Shown here in pieces: positions 13,702 through 26,450 of a stretch of DNA of 64,000 nucleotides (the stretch's first letter is position 1; each line of letters starts with the position of its first letter). The notes beneath the pieces are model-generated. The model searched no databases, had not been told where the DNA came from, and was given only the letters and a program-made list of their open reading frames with translations. Source of the DNA: Phocoena phocoena. Lineage: Eukaryota > Chordata > Mammalia > Artiodactyla > Phocoenidae. The stretch covers positions 76,282,635 through 76,346,634 of the forward strand of contig NC_089230.1 of NCBI RefSeq assembly GCF_963924675.1. The letters are read 5' to 3'. The position numbers and the translations under genes were made by a program.

Positions 13702-13929
13702 GACTTATACCAGCCACAGCCCTCCCAGATCCTCTTTTCATCAAACTCCCATTATCCCCACGGGTCACCACCATTTAATGATATACAGCCTGGCGCTGTT
13801 GATAACAGTTTAGTACCTGTGCCTCTTTCCCCAACTTAACTGTAAATTCCTCTGGCGGATGAAGACCATGTGTGTATCACATCTGTGTCCCCCCCGGGAC
13901 TCAGCAGGGTGGCTCCGAAGAGCTGCTCG
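13702..13929 (+). mobile_element. L2 LINE, right part (split)
   Basis: The sequence continues the L2-like 3' region, including taaattcctctggcggatgaag and a tail-like cagcagggtggctc. Confidence 0.5.
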
Positions 13930-15041
13930 TCACATACCTGCTAGTTGACTTGTCTCCTTTCCCACCTGCTTGATGCAATATAAACGGCTTTAACTAATTT
14001 CTCTATCAACTCATGCAATAAATTGCTTTTACTCTGCATTTTGAAAAAAACAAAAATGAAAACAAAACAACTTGTATTACTTGGCAGTGTGAAGCCATAA
14101 AAAACATGAGCAAAAACCTGGAATGAAAGATGTGGGTGGTTTGATGTTTCTGTTTTTACACTCCCTGTCAAGATTACATGTTTACTTCCTTCAAGGAAAA
14201 AGTCAGCCAAGTATAAAATATGAACTTAAAATGCCGCTCTTTTGCAAGACTATCTATGAAAATTACATACTGCTGTTCACACACATGCTTCCTGTTAATT
14301 AGGGGATAGTTTGCAGAAAAACCTGCTCCAGCAAAACTTGCTGTAATAGTCCAAATCCTCTGCAGTAATGAGGAAATCCTGCTGAGGATGGTATTTTCCA
14401 CCAAGAACGACAGGACTGCAGCCAAAAGCCATGCTTTTATCAATGGCCGGAGGTGCTGCCCTGCAACAGTGTGTTTGGAGTATGTTCTTCCCAGTTCTAC
14501 GCCAGTCCATTCTCAGATGTGCGAGAAGAGATCCTAAGAGGTGATCTAGAAACTATATCTATTTACATTTGACAAATAATATGGGGACAGCAGATTGTTC
14601 TCACAATTACATTTTTAGGGGGATCATATAATGAATTAGTATTTCCATAGTGGGTGCACACTGACGCCTCAGAGAAAGTCTGGGCCTTTTCACCCGCATC
14701 CCATGGACCGGTCCCGTCAGCTTTCTCTTCCCTCCTCGGGCTACTGAGCCAGGCCGGTCAGTGCGCCTTGGGTGCTGAAAATTCCCATTCAGCTGGACAC
14801 TCCATTCTGTTTAGATGCCGCACAACCGCCCCTAGGAGCTTTCAAAGCTAGCTCGAATCTCTGCAAGCTCTCACCCTTCCTACAGAGGACCCTGATTCCT
14901 GCAGCCCAGATAAGACAGTCTGTCTTGAAGTGACTCCAAATTCTGGCGTCTCCGCCTCAGATTCCTTGTTATCTTCAGCCGTGTCATTTCTGCATTCCGT
15001 CTGGACTCCAAAGAGTCAGTGGAGAAGTTAACAAAGAATGA
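13930..15041. other. Intronic stretch, nothing assigned
   Basis: Unique-looking sequence with no recognised gene, RNA or repeat. Confidence 0.5.
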
Positions 15042-15092
15042 GAAATTAACACAACATCGTAAAGCAACTATACTTCAATGAAAAAAATATTA
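15042..15092 (+). mobile_element. Very short L1 3'-end insertion
   Basis: Only the last 35 bp or so of the L1 3' UTR (ttaacacaacatcgtaaag, actatacttcaatg) plus an A-rich tail are present, an extreme 5' truncation. Confidence 0.8.
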
Positions 15093-16760
15093 AAACTGAA
15101 AAAGAAAAAAAAGGAGTTAGAGAGAGAGCAGAGAGACGCAGCACAAAGAAAAACCGAAGTCTCTGAAAGGTCAAGGAGGCATGGTTCACTCAACAGGTTT
15201 TACAAGACCTTGTGGAGACCTCGCGAGGCTGTAAACGCTGCCCTAGTAACTAGGGGAATGTAAGTGACAAATCAAGGGCTCCAGTGTGATGCAGTGCATA
15301 GTCCTTGCGGAAGGGGGTGGAGACAGGGCTTGTCAACAAGTAACTTCCCTAGAAAACTGGCAGTAACACAGGAGTGCCCACAGGGCCAGGGCAGCCCAAA
15401 GGCAGGTGCTCCGTGGGGAAGGTGCCCGGGATGGGCTATAAACACTGCAGCTGATGTGGAAGCAAGGAAGAGAAGCACAGAATGAGAAATATAGAAAGAA
15501 TATAAAATAAACGGCTCCTAAGATGATGAGGAAAAAGAATCTACAGCTGTAATATCGAAAGGTAGAGAGAAGGAAAAGTGGCAGGCCACATGGGCACAGA
15601 GTTAAGAGCAAGTAAGTTACTTTCTCCTGGGATTGGAGAGTGAGGTCTTCCATATAACTGAAACTTGGCCCTTTAAGCACAGATTTATTATTATCTTGTT
15701 TTAAGCTATTTTTATTTTAGAAATCTTTCTGAAACGCACCACATGTGTTCCTGCATTGTTCAGCAGGGTACATCAAACCAAAATGTGCCAAAGCCGATCT
15801 GATCTGTTCTGGACAAGGCATCATCCTTCCGGCGCATTTTTGTCCTTTGATGTGGTGCACTGACATTCTCAGAGCCCACTTACAAGAGCCCGCTGTTTTA
15901 TTTTATGCCAAGCAGAGCCCAAAGCTGTGCTTCTGGAATTCTCCATTTCTGCTCTCAGAAGGTGGCTGTCCCTTCTCAGAGCTTCCCCTGGTGATCCCTC
16001 AGCGGGGCCCAAGGCTTCAGGGGCCTACTGCATGCCCAGTCTTCTGGGTGAGGCCCTGAGGTCAGCTCCCTGACCCCTGCTCCACTGAAGGGAGAACAGC
16101 TGACTGCCTCTCAGAGGTCTCCCTGCTTCCTCCCAAATGAAGGTTCTAGAATTATGATATCTGGATAAGAGACGTAATACTGTAATAAAATTATCCCTAA
16201 TAACGTAGATTCTCCATGCCACTTATTTACAAAGCAGCGAAATAAATCATGGCCCTCGCAGCCTTTCTGTTTTCCAATCAGACTTTCGTCTACTACATAC
16301 TCCACTCCAGTCCCGCCTTGGCATGGTCACCAACTTTTATTAGCTTTTGTTTTTGATGTGGAAGCTACAGATACAATATTTCTTCTCCACGTGTTCAATA
16401 AATACAACATGCCAAGCTCTCAAACAGGAAACGTGGGGCAGTGTGAGATAAGATGAATAGGACCTGACCGCAACGAGCTTAGAACTTGGCATGCAAACCA
16501 CCTGGGTACAAAATAATTGTAACCAAGGGTGAAATGCGCTGGGTGCCAGGAAAGCAGTTCCACATCCTGGAGGGCTGTGGAAACAGCATCCTCCCAGTTT
16601 GGAGGGCAAAGGACGGATGTCTTCATTGGGAAATATTATTGGCATGGGCTTCAAAGAAGGGAGGGGACTCTGACCAGTTTCAATGCAAGGTTGGCACAAT
16701 CAAGGCAAAGAAAGCAGCATGAGAAAACGCACAGAAGGTGTTTTAAACCAGGGGTTTAAG
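15093..16760. other. Intronic stretch, nothing assigned
   Basis: No exon, RNA gene or confident repeat is seen. The open frames here look like chance. Confidence 0.5.
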
Positions 16761-16769
16761 AAAGGCCTG

Positions 16770-16970
16770 GGGCTTCCCTGGTGGCGCAGTGGTTGGGAGT
16801 CCGCCTGCCGACGCAGGGGACACGGGTTCGGGCCCCGGTCCGGGAGGATCCCACGTGCCGCGGGGCGGCTCGGCCTGTGGGCCATGGCCGCTGAGCCTGC
16901 GCGTCCGGAGCCTGTGCTCTGCAACGGGAGAGGCCACAACAGTGAGAGGCCCATGTACGCAAAAAAAAAA
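16770..16970 (+). mobile_element. Cetacean short CHR-type SINE
   Basis: A CpG-rich, well-preserved copy with a pure poly(A) tail. The TSDs are aaaggcctgg (16761-16770) and aaaggcctgg (about 16973-16982). Confidence 0.95.
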
Positions 16971-17422
16971 AAAAAGGCCTGGTGTGTGTATACAGTGGTC
17001 TAAAGAACAGTGAAAGAAAATGCTGTGAAGGTAGGTCAGATTCGGATCAGAGGGCCCAAGATGCAAGGCCAAAAGGTGAGGCCCCGAAGGTAGAAGCTCT
17101 CAGCAGCCAGTGAGGTTTTCCTACACTCTCTGAACCTAACATGCAGACTTAATCTTGTTAGAAGGAGGACGCTGTTTTCCCTCCTTTAATGGAAAAGGAA
17201 TTTAAAAAGGTGAATAATTAATCATCTCATCTCGGTTAATTATCTCTTAGAACCAAGCTCACTTTTAAAATTATCACTATGGAACTCACTGTAGAGCATG
17301 TATGTGTCATGCTCTCACTCGACAGGAAATGCACGCCAGTGGAAAAGGAATCATCTAGTCTACAACAAAAGGCAGCATGGGTACACAAATCAAATTCATT
17401 TCTTTGACAAAAAGAGAACAGG

Positions 17423-17782
17423 GGGGCTTCCCTGGTGGCGCAGTGGTTAAGAATCCACCTGCCAATGCAGGGGACATGGGTTTGAGCCCTGGTCTGGGAA
17501 GATCCCACATGCCGTGGAGCAACTAAGCCCGTGCGCCACAACTACTGAGCCTGCGCTCTAGAGCCCGCGAGCCGCAACTACTGAGCCCGTGTGCCACAGC
17601 TACTGAAGCCCGCGCACCTAGAGCCCATGCTCCGCAAAGAGAAGCCACCGCAGTGAGAAGCCCGCGCACCGCAACGAATAGTAGCCCCTGATCGCTGCAA
17701 CTAGAGAAAGCCCGTGCGCAGCAACGAAGATCCAAGGCGGCCAAAAATAAATAAATAAATAAACTTATTAAAAAAATAAAAG
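17423..17782 (+). mobile_element. Long CHR-type SINE (CHR-2-like)
   Basis: The full long body is present, with repeated caactactgagccc modules, cgcaacgaa ... gcaactagagaaagcccg and an aataaataaat tail. The TSDs agagaacagg are exact (17413-17422 and 17783-17792). Confidence 0.95.
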
Positions 17783-18199
17783 AGAGAACAGGAAAGATGA
17801 CATCTGTTCTAGGTCACAAGCCAAGCTCAAACAAAATATTTTGGGGAATAAAAGTCTCTCAATTTTCCACTGGAGCCTTTTATTTAAGTGACACTTTCTA
17901 GAATCTTAAAAACAGCCACCTTCCCCATTTAAGGGATGCCATCTTTCTGTCTCGCTCAGAATATGCCTTCCTTTGCCCTTACCCAGATAAATATATCTGC
18001 CCTGGAGACTTACCTACAGGATAGATCATTCATTCTAGCACTGTATTCCCTATGGCTCTGTTTTCTGTGCTCTTCTCCTCAATCAGATAATTAGCTACTT
18101 GCGGGGAAAGGATCATGCCATATATTCTGTCCTAAACATGGCTGAACGTTGGGCAATAGAAGGTACTTATGAACATATGGGAATTGATTAACTCAATTA

Positions 18200-18202
<3 letters not shown>

Positions 18203-18234
<32 letters not shown>
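18203..18234 (+). repeat. (AC)n microsatellite
   Basis: About 16 pure AC units. Confidence 0.97.
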
Positions 18235-18236
<2 letters not shown>

Positions 18237-18344
18237 CCCCTACAGACTCAATTCAGTCATACTGGTCTAAGTGTGGAATAAAAGAAAAAAATTAAAAAGT
18301 GAAAGCGAGCTCTTAAAAATAAAAAAAGATCTAAACCAGTTCTT

Positions 18345-19110
18345 AAGAAACAACATCAACAGTACTAGGCAGTAGGGAAATGCAAATCAAAACCGTAGCG
18401 AGATTCTACCACATACCCACTAAAATGGCCATAATAAAAAAGACAGACAATAACAAGTGTTGGTGAGGAAACTGGAACCCTCATCCATTACTAGTGGGAA
18501 CGTAAAACAGAGCAGCCGCTTTGGAAAACAGTCTGGCAGTTCTCACAAAGCTAACACAGTTATTACCACATGAAACCACCAATTCCTCGCCTAGGAATAT
18601 ACCCAAGAGAACTAAAAACACATTTACACAGAAACTCCAACACAAATGTTCACAGCAGCATTGTTCCTAGTAGCCAAAACATGGAAACAACCCCAAATAT
18701 CCCTCGACCGATGAATGAATAAACAAAATGTGGTACATTCATACACAGACTATTATTCAGCCACACCAAGAAACACAGCGCTGACACACTCTACAACAGG
18801 CCTGGACTTTGAGAACACGTGCTAAGTGAAAGAAGCCAGACACAAAAGGTCACGTATTGTATGATTCCATTTGTACAAAATGCCCAGAACAGGCAAATCC
18901 AGAGATAGAAAGTAGATTAGTGGTTGCCAGGGACTCGGGGAAGAGGGACTGGGGAGTGCGACTGCTCACGGACACGGGTTTCTTTTTGGGGTTGATGAAA
19001 GGAGCTAGTGGTGATGGTTGCACAACCCAGTGAATCCGTGAAAAACCACTAAAACAACAATTTAAAGGGTTATGGTATGTGAATGATCTCAACTAGAAAA
19101 CAACAATCAC
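18345..19110 (+). mobile_element. Old L1M LINE 3' region
   Basis: The sequence includes gggaaatgcaaatcaaaac, aaaatggccataataaaaaag, ggcagttctcacaaag and tggaaacaaccccaaat, then a 3' UTR with ggttgccagggactcgggg. This is the end of L1 ORF2 (disrupted) plus the 3' UTR of an old L1M family. Confidence 0.9.
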
Positions 19111-19396
19111 ATGATGAGAAGCCTAAGGCCCAGAAACGCAAAGTTTCGTGTCCAAAGACACAAAGCTGATTAGATGGCATCTCCAGAACCAGATTTCAAG
19201 TCTCCCGACGCCCAGGACACCGTTCCAGGAGAATCAGGACAAGTAGTGTAGACGCGAGGCAGCTAGTCCTTTACTAGCTCACGCCTCAGCAGAAGAGAAA
19301 GATGAACTGAATGATCTCTGCTGTTCCTTCCAGTTTTTGCGATCTAAGTCTTATATCACATCGTGAGCATTTCCTCTCCGCTACTGGTGACGAGAG

Positions 19397-19602
19397 CAGG
19401 GGTTCTCAGTCAGGGAGTTTACCCCTCAGGGGACATGGGAGAACGTCTAGAGACATTTCTGGCTGTCGCAACTGGGGGACGGGGTGGGTAGAGACTGGGC
19501 ACGCTGCTCTCTGTCTGCAACGCACAGGGCAACCTCCCGGGACAGAGAACTATGCAGCCCAAGATGCTGACGGCGGTGCTGCTGACCAACCCGGGCTTAG
19601 CG
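19397..19602 (+). mobile_element. MER5A-like hAT DNA transposon (diverged)
   Basis: The segment ggggttctcagtcaggg ... ctagagacatttctggctgtc ... cagcccaagatgctgac follows MER5A order but is heavily mutated. Confidence 0.7.
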
Positions 19603-20505
19603 TGTGATCAGCTTCATCTCCAACCTTTCCAAAGAAGCGCCAGAGCATGACGACCTCAAGCCGCAGTTCTGAGATTACAGACTGACTGGGAGGCTGGCAC
19701 AGCAGAGACAGGAAAGAGACACTTTTCACCTCCCATAATAATTAGCTTCCACAGAGAGTCGACTATTCAAATGCCCACAGGAGTCCGGCAGTTAACAGGA
19801 ATGCAGCCAACAAACACCTAGTAACCATTTGGGACTATTATGTCTCTTCTTCCACAGAAAAACTCTCACTGGTTCCCATTCTTCCTGAAACATATAGAAC
19901 CCTCTCAATACACTCTCAATCGAACCCACTTTGGACAGACACGGATGCCAAGAAATACTTTCTAGCATAAGAAAAAGAATAGCACAAGCTCAAGAGCAAA
20001 TGGCTCAGAGTGGGGAAGATGGTGGGAATGGTGGGGGGCTGTGGAGACCCCCGGGGTATATGCCCCCATGAAGGGGCTACCACTAGTCAGTTTCAGTGGA
20101 TCCATGCCAGGATGGAGATCAAAAGGTCTCCAGATGTCTCAAGAAGAATGGGAAATCCAGATGATGTGTAGGGGTGAGAAAGACATCTCCCAGGACTTAA
20201 GATCTTTGCTCAAAAAAATTTTAAACACTGTTAAACCAAAAACAATGGGGTTCCAGCCTCTGCAACCAGACCCTGACCTCTTAGCTCACACTAATCCCAA
20301 TAAACAATGTCAGTTTCACAGTTTCAGGTCTTCCTAGGGACATGTTCCATCCAATACAGGACCTATTGTCTGATTATAAGAACAATTCTTTTTCCTTAAT
20401 TAAATCTTGATAGTTCATTTAAAGTTGAAAATTTACCAAAGACCAGAGAATTATTGCTGACTAAAACTCATAATATCATTGATGGCTGCCATTTCTTGAA
20501 GCTCC
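19603..20505. other. Intronic stretch, nothing assigned
   Basis: No supported gene or repeat. Confidence 0.5.
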
Positions 20506-20509
20506 AACA

Positions 20510-20640
20510 ACTTTACAAATGGGGACGCTGAGATCCAGAGGAATAAAAAGGCTTGCTAAGCTACCCTGCCAGTTAGGGAACCAGAGGCATAATTTGAACC
20601 CAGGTCTCTCTGCTCAGAAAAATCTATTCTCTCCACTTCC
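20510..20640 (-). mobile_element. MIR SINE
   Basis: The plus strand reads ttacaaatggggacgctgag ... aatttgaacccaggtctctc, the reverse complement of the MIR core. Confidence 0.7.
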
Positions 20641-21009
20641 AACGGCTACCACGCCAAGTTACTGTAAGGAATACAAATAACAAACGCAAAGCCCTGAGTA
20701 CTTCCTGCACATGCTGTGAACAGCAGTTGTTACTATTATGATGAAATATTAGCTTTCCATCTCAACCCATACTCCTTATAGCTTTTATCAGTCTCTGAAG
20801 AAGCAAAGCTATTGTTTTCACAAGCCCTGAGGACACTGTGCCTAAAATTGACCTGCTGAGTGGAGTTCTGCCCCTTCCCCCTTCCTTAGCATGAGTTCAC
20901 ACACTGTTATCCCAGCCAGCTTTCTGGGTTGGCGTGACCAGGTCCTCACTGATCTCCAATCAGGGGCCCTTCTGGTGGGCAATGTGGGGTCACGAAACAA
21001 GTACCACAC

Positions 21010-21220
21010 ACAGAGTCAGAAGACAGGGGCTCGAATCTGGTTTCGCTGAGCTGAATGATCCTGGGCGAGTTACTTAACAACTCTGTGCCTCAATATCCTC
21101 ATCTGTAGAATGGGTATAATAGACTGCCGTCTGTAGGATGATTGTAAGGATTAAATCACCTACAGAAAAAATCCTCCCACATTGCTGGGCACAGGTAAAC
21201 ACTCGTTGTTCACCTGACTT
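21010..21220 (+). mobile_element. MIR SINE
   Basis: The segment ggggctcgaatctgg ... gggcgagttacttaac ... tgtgcctcaatatcctcatc ... aggattaaatcacc ... gctgggcacaggtaa is a clear MIR. Confidence 0.82.
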
Positions 21221-21735
21221 TTCAATGTCCAAGGCTCGGCACAGTGGGCAGGCTTATCCTCGAATCTACCTATTCCAGTGCTTTTCTCCCTCTCCTGTCT
21301 CTACCACCTTTTTCCACAAAGCCCCTTATCTCTTTTACCACCACCCCTGCCCATCTGCCAGATTTGAAAGAACGCTGGCTGCCTTCGTTTCACAACAACA
21401 AACAAGGTTCGGTGTTCAGTTTCACAGTCAGGATAATCACTGTCTTTTCCCGGAAGTATCACTCATTTTCATTAACCACAGAAATCCTGCCCTTTCTCTG
21501 CTGCCACCTCCTCACCCCATATTCGACGTGAGATGTTTGCAGAGGATATAATCCATCAATTCAACCCACTTCTCATATTTCTCTTCCCTCTTACAGACTG
21601 AAACTATTCTACATTCAGTTACATGAATTTGAAAGACAGAGTCCAACTACACAGAATCTAAGACAGGGCTGGCAAGTATGTGGATAAGCCCTGGTCTTCC
21701 CTCCTCCGGGGCCAGAGCAGACATCAACAATCAAT
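21221..21735. other. Intronic stretch, nothing assigned
   Basis: Pyrimidine-rich around 21280-21350, otherwise unique-looking. Confidence 0.5.
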
Positions 21736-21746
21736 CACACTGTGTG

Positions 21747-22078
21747 GGGGGCTTCCCTGGTGGCGCAGTGGTTAAGAATCCACCTGCCAGTGCAGGGGAC
21801 ACGGGTTCATGCCCTGGTCTGGGAAGATCCCACATGCCACGGAGCAGCTAAGCCCACGCACCACAACTACTGAGCCTGCGCTCTAGAGCCCGCAAGCCAC
21901 AACTCCTGAAGCCTGCGCGCCTAGAGCCCGTGCTCCGCAACAAGAGAAGCCACTGCAATGAGAAGCCTGCGCACTGCAGCGAAGAGCAGCCCCCGCTCGC
22001 CACAACTAGAGAAAGCCTGCACACAGCAATGAAGACCCAATGCAGTCAAAAACAACGACAAACAAACAAACAGAAAAA
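21747..22078 (+). mobile_element. Long CHR-type SINE (CHR-2-like)
   Basis: The complete long form. The TSDs are cacactgtgtg (21736-21746) and cacactgggtg (22080-22090). The tail is aac/aaac-rich rather than aaat-rich. Confidence 0.95.
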
Positions 22079-22569
22079 CCACACTGGGTGTTTTCCAGCT
22101 GATCCCAGACGAGGCTCCAAAACCCCTCTCCCAGCTCTGCAGGCAGCCACCATTCATCAGACAGAGCTGCCATTTGGGATGAAATCTACTTGCCAAGTTT
22201 AGGAAGCCTTAAATCAGATGAGGACTCTAGAATCATGTACTGTGTACAGCAAAGGAATAGTGCCCATTTGCATCATAGTAAGCACTTGGTAGGCTGTGAA
22301 TAAATATGGTTTAGTGACTGGTGCACAGCATGCTGTGTCCCTATAAAGTGTTCAAAAATTACAGAAGAACTCTAATCAAGTGGTTTGCTGGGGAACGACC
22401 TCAAATTGTCATGTTCTTATTCAAATTTCAGTTGAAAACTCTTTACACTTAAATTTACTAAAAATTCTCCAAAAATTATATCAGCATGCATCCTTGGCTT
22501 AGTAAGCATTATGTACCATATGCAATATTTTGATGATTAAAGATCTTGCATAATTCAGGGTTACAATAT

Positions 22570-22850
22570 TTTTCATGCTTTTATTACTGCTATTACTACT
22601 GCCGCTGCCGTTAATAACGATATAATAGAACTAATAGATAAAATGCGCCGCATACTTTCTATGTACCTGCCACTGTATGTGGAATACGTCAGGCCTTCGA
22701 AGCTCACAGCAATCCTACACAGAAGGTACCGCTGCTGTCCCACTTTTACAAATGAAGGGGCTGAGGCTCCTTGCCTAGTCATGTCGCTCACCAATGGCAG
22801 ACTAGGATTTGGACCAAGCCCCGCCTTAACCATGAGGCTACACTGATGCG
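22570..22850 (-). mobile_element. MIR SINE
   Basis: The plus strand has tacctgccactgtatg, cttttacaaatgaaggggctgagg and gactaggatttggaccaagc, the reverse complement of a MIR. Confidence 0.75.
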
Positions 22851-23364
22851 GCCAATGTGCTGCACTGGGTGACATCTCTCCAATGGTACATAATCCAAAG
22901 ATGAGGCAGAAGTAGGTGCATGGGTTGAATGTAAACTGACTCCAGAATTAAATAAATCAGTAGGTATTCAATCCAAAGACCTACTTCGGCTAGTATGTAG
23001 TTTATCATAAAATGACAGTGTAACCCAAACCTCCTGTCAACTGGGGATCCAGGCTTATGGAAATGGCCAATTTCCAGTCAAAGGAACTATCCTGATGAAC
23101 GTGATTACTAAAGAAGAGAACCTGGAAGCCTCAATCCACACGGGAACGTCATGAATGGAGACCATACTCCCACTCCTTGTGCAACCCACAGAAGGAAAAC
23201 TAACTCAAAAGCTATGTTGGCTGTGTTGCTTTGGGTTTTTTTGTTTTGCTTTGTTTTATTTTCACTTGAACTTATTTGAAATCAGATGGCGGTCATAAAC
23301 TGATTTAAGTCAGATATTATAGTCACAAACTCTTTTCCCAATTTAAGTTGCAGACAGGTGGTGT

Positions 23365-23572
23365 ATTTTTTTATTTACCTTTTTTTATATTGAAGTATAG
23401 TTGATTTACAATGTTGTGTTAGTTTCAGGTGTACAGCAAAGTGATTCAGATATACATATATCTATATCTATTCTCTTGCAGATTCTTTTCCCTTATAGGT
23501 TATTACAAGATATTGAGTACAGTTTCCTGTACTGTACAGTAGGTCCTTGTTGGTTGTTTTGTTTTTAATATC
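23365..23572 (-). mobile_element. L1 LINE 3' UTR fragment
   Basis: The plus strand reads attgaagtatagttgattta, gtgttagtttcaggtgtaca and actgtacagtaggtccttg, the reverse complement of the L1 tail. It is the only clear recent-type L1 in intron 1 that is sense to the gene. Confidence 0.9.
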
Positions 23573-25584
23573 AGATTAGTGTGTAGCAATAGCTCCTGGC
23601 TTTAACTACATATATTTGCATTTACCAAATACCACTGAACTGACCTGTCAAGCAAGTCACCTCTTACTCTTAGCCCTCCACTCCCAAGCCACTAGAGCCA
23701 AGGTGACAAAAAGCCATTTCCAGATCTGGGCTATCCATCACTAGTAGGAAATGGAAAATGCATCCTGACGTAGTAGAACTCTCTGCCCGCAGTCACAGCC
23801 AGTGTTCCCTTTCCGGCTTTGGGAGCTCTGAGGTAATATTGGCAGGGAACACACAGAGGTGCCGCAACAAGGCAGACACACCCTGATGCACACCGCTCCA
23901 CTCTCAGGGGTCAGTTCCAGGAAACGGCCTTTGGGGTTTTGCCAGTTACGAGCCAGCCCAAAAGAGTCAGGTCCCCTCGGGAATACCAATCAAACTGTTC
24001 CAGAGTCTCCCAGGGGCCATTCCAGCCTAAAAGTCCCTGGGATTGTAGGTCGGGGCCCCCTCTGCCAGCATCTAGCTCAGCTTTCAGTCCTACAGCAGAG
24101 TTGTCATGAGTCCAGAAGGGAAACATTCCATTAGGTACTTTTCCTCAGTCCATTAGCGTTTGGGAACAAAACAATCAAACATAAAAGAAGTAACAACTCT
24201 AACCTTAAATTACCACAGCCCAGTTCCTGGGGGACTAGCCTGTGCTGGCAGATAAACTCAGATAAGCCTTTTCAGAGGACAGAGGGAAACCACTGCTTTA
24301 AACTAGATGCTCAGTTGCAGCTGGTGTCCATTTCCAACCTCTGACTCCCCTGTCCCACTCTCCCAGCCACACCAACTGCCAATCAAAACTCTGGCAACGG
24401 TAAGTACTGATCCTATTGGTCTAAAAAAACACCAAACAGAAGGTTTCATCGACTTGTTGTTAAGCCACAACGAGAGAGAGGGCCCAAAAAGAGAATTGTA
24501 CATGATCAGTAGAGGATTTCCCTCACATGTTAAAAAGCACTGGTCATTTCTGAGAAAAAATAACTTTTCACTACATTTCTCATCTGGAAAGCTAAGCTCC
24601 TTTTTGGCAAAATGGATCAACAGAGTAATAGAAAATTGATCGCAGAAAAATAATGAATACAGGAATGTGATTTAAATGAGAACTTAAATTTCTAACGAAC
24701 TCTGCAGCTAAACTAACACCCCCGAAAGCAGTCCCTACTGCAAACCTGATGAAACCTAAAAGGGTCTCCTTCTGAGTTTAGAGTTTGGAAGGCAAATTTT
24801 AAAAAGGTTAACCCTTGGCAGCTAAACTAGTAATCTCTTGATCCAGTTTTCTTCAAATCTGCATTTCAAAATTTCATATATAATGATCGCTAAGTCATAC
24901 TAACTCTTATGTTAAAAGTGAAACATTCACTAAGAATCTAGAATTTTTCTATTCTGTCACCCATTTCTAACTCTACTGAAAAAAAAAAAAACCAATTCAT
25001 TTCAGAACTTTTTATAAATTACACATGAGAAACCTGAAGAAGAAATATTCTTTAGAGGTAGTATCTCACACTGCTGTCTGTAGAATTGTTGGGTTTTTTC
25101 ACAATTGCTGTTTTCTGCTTTTGATCAAAAAATTGAAAAATACAGAAATAAACAAAGCTCAATTAGGGTTACACTCCTGCGATGTGGAAACCACCTCATA
25201 CTTTTATAAACAGATGTCAAAATTTAGCTTCCTCAAATCAAATGAAATATTTATTTAAAATGTCCTAATGCACATGGATTTGAAAAAGTCCCTAATTTCG
25301 TAAAGGAGTCCATGCCCTTGATTATATTTACAAGTTTAAAGTATCATAGAATGGAAAAATATCAAATTTGGGAAATATTAAGATGAACTAGAAAAAGTGA
25401 GGTCAGGTCTTCACTTGGGATATCGATAAATCTCCCTTTCTAGCAATGGACCTTAGTATACATTGACTATAATTCCATACCCATATCTGACTTTAAGATT
25501 CGGGAAATTCGCCCATAGTCTTTCCAATTAAAGGGGGGAAATGCCATCAATTAGTCCTTCTATTTCAACTGTCAACTTGCATGC
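23573..25584. other. Intronic stretch, nothing assigned
   Basis: No exon, RNA gene or confident repeat is seen. It is AT-rich after 24600. Confidence 0.5.
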
Positions 25585-26037
25585 TGTTGTGGGAAATGAA
25601 CTGTGTCCCCCTAAAAGATGCTGATGTCCTAACCCCCGGTACCTGTGACTGTGACCTTATCTGGAAATAGGATCTTTGCAAATGATCAAGTTAAGATTAG
25701 GCCAATAGGGTAGGCTGAAGTTCAATATAAAAACGGGAAATGTAGACACAGAGGACACACACACACACACACACAAGGGGATTGCCATGTGTACATAAAG
25801 ACAGATATCAGGGTCATAATCTACACACCAAGGGGGAGTGCCAAAGATTACCAGCAAACTGTCAAAAGTTAGGAGAGAGGCACAGAACACAGTCTCCCTC
25901 ACAGCCCTCAGAAGGAAGCAAGGCTGCCAACACCCTGATCTTGCCTTCTAGCTTCCAGAACTGTGAGACCAATTTCTGTTGTTTAAGCCCCACAGTTCTC
26001 GGTACTGTGTTAATGGCAGCCCTAGAAAACCAATACA
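25585..26037 (+). mobile_element. MaLR-like LTR
   Basis: It starts tgttgtgggaaatgaactg, passes gtgaccttatctggaaatag and ccagaactgtgagacc, and ends cagccctagaaaaccaatac. A CA microsatellite lies inside it at 25757-25776. The ends are TG and CA. The subfamily (MLT1-related or other) is uncertain. Confidence 0.65.
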
Positions 26038-26189
26038 CAAGCCTTCCCAGCCTGACGTTCCCTTACAACTTTGTCCTTGCATTCCCAACTTATTCCTGTC
26101 TCTCCTAATTATTTCTTATAATGCTCCTGCCACTTCCCTAAACTCACTCCCTCCCCTCCCCTGCCAATGCCCTTCGGCGCTGTTTCTTG

Positions 26190-26275
26190 TCAGGGGTACC
26201 ACTGGCATTTTGCATCGGGCAGCTCTTACAGGGGACCGTCCAGCACGCTGCAGGATGTGGAACACCCCCGGTACT
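26190..26275 (-). mobile_element. MER5A-like fragment
   Basis: The segment accactggcattttgcatcgg ... tccagcacgctgcaggatg resembles the reverse complement of the 3' half of MER5A. Confidence 0.5.
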
Positions 26276-26349
26276 TTCATTCCGCCAAGGGCCCATAGTG
26301 GAGAAATTTCGCTCTGGAAGCTGTGGAGCCACCTGCCTGCCAGACTTTG

Positions 26350-26450
26350 ACTCAGGGTCCCACCATCTACTGTGTATCATCTCAATTAACTTCAGTCTCT
26401 CCATCTGTAAAATGGGAATAAACCTTGCCATGTGACTCAGCACTGAGTTT
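26350..26450 (+). mobile_element. MIR fragment
   Basis: The segment ctcaattaacttcagtctct followed by ccatctgtaaaatgggaat matches MIR. Confidence 0.5.

Noticed and set aside
22590..22620. Run of tta/cta/gcc triplets suggesting a coding or CRISPR-like repeat
   Set aside because: It is a short degenerate trinucleotide stretch next to a MIR. There is no regular spacer structure.
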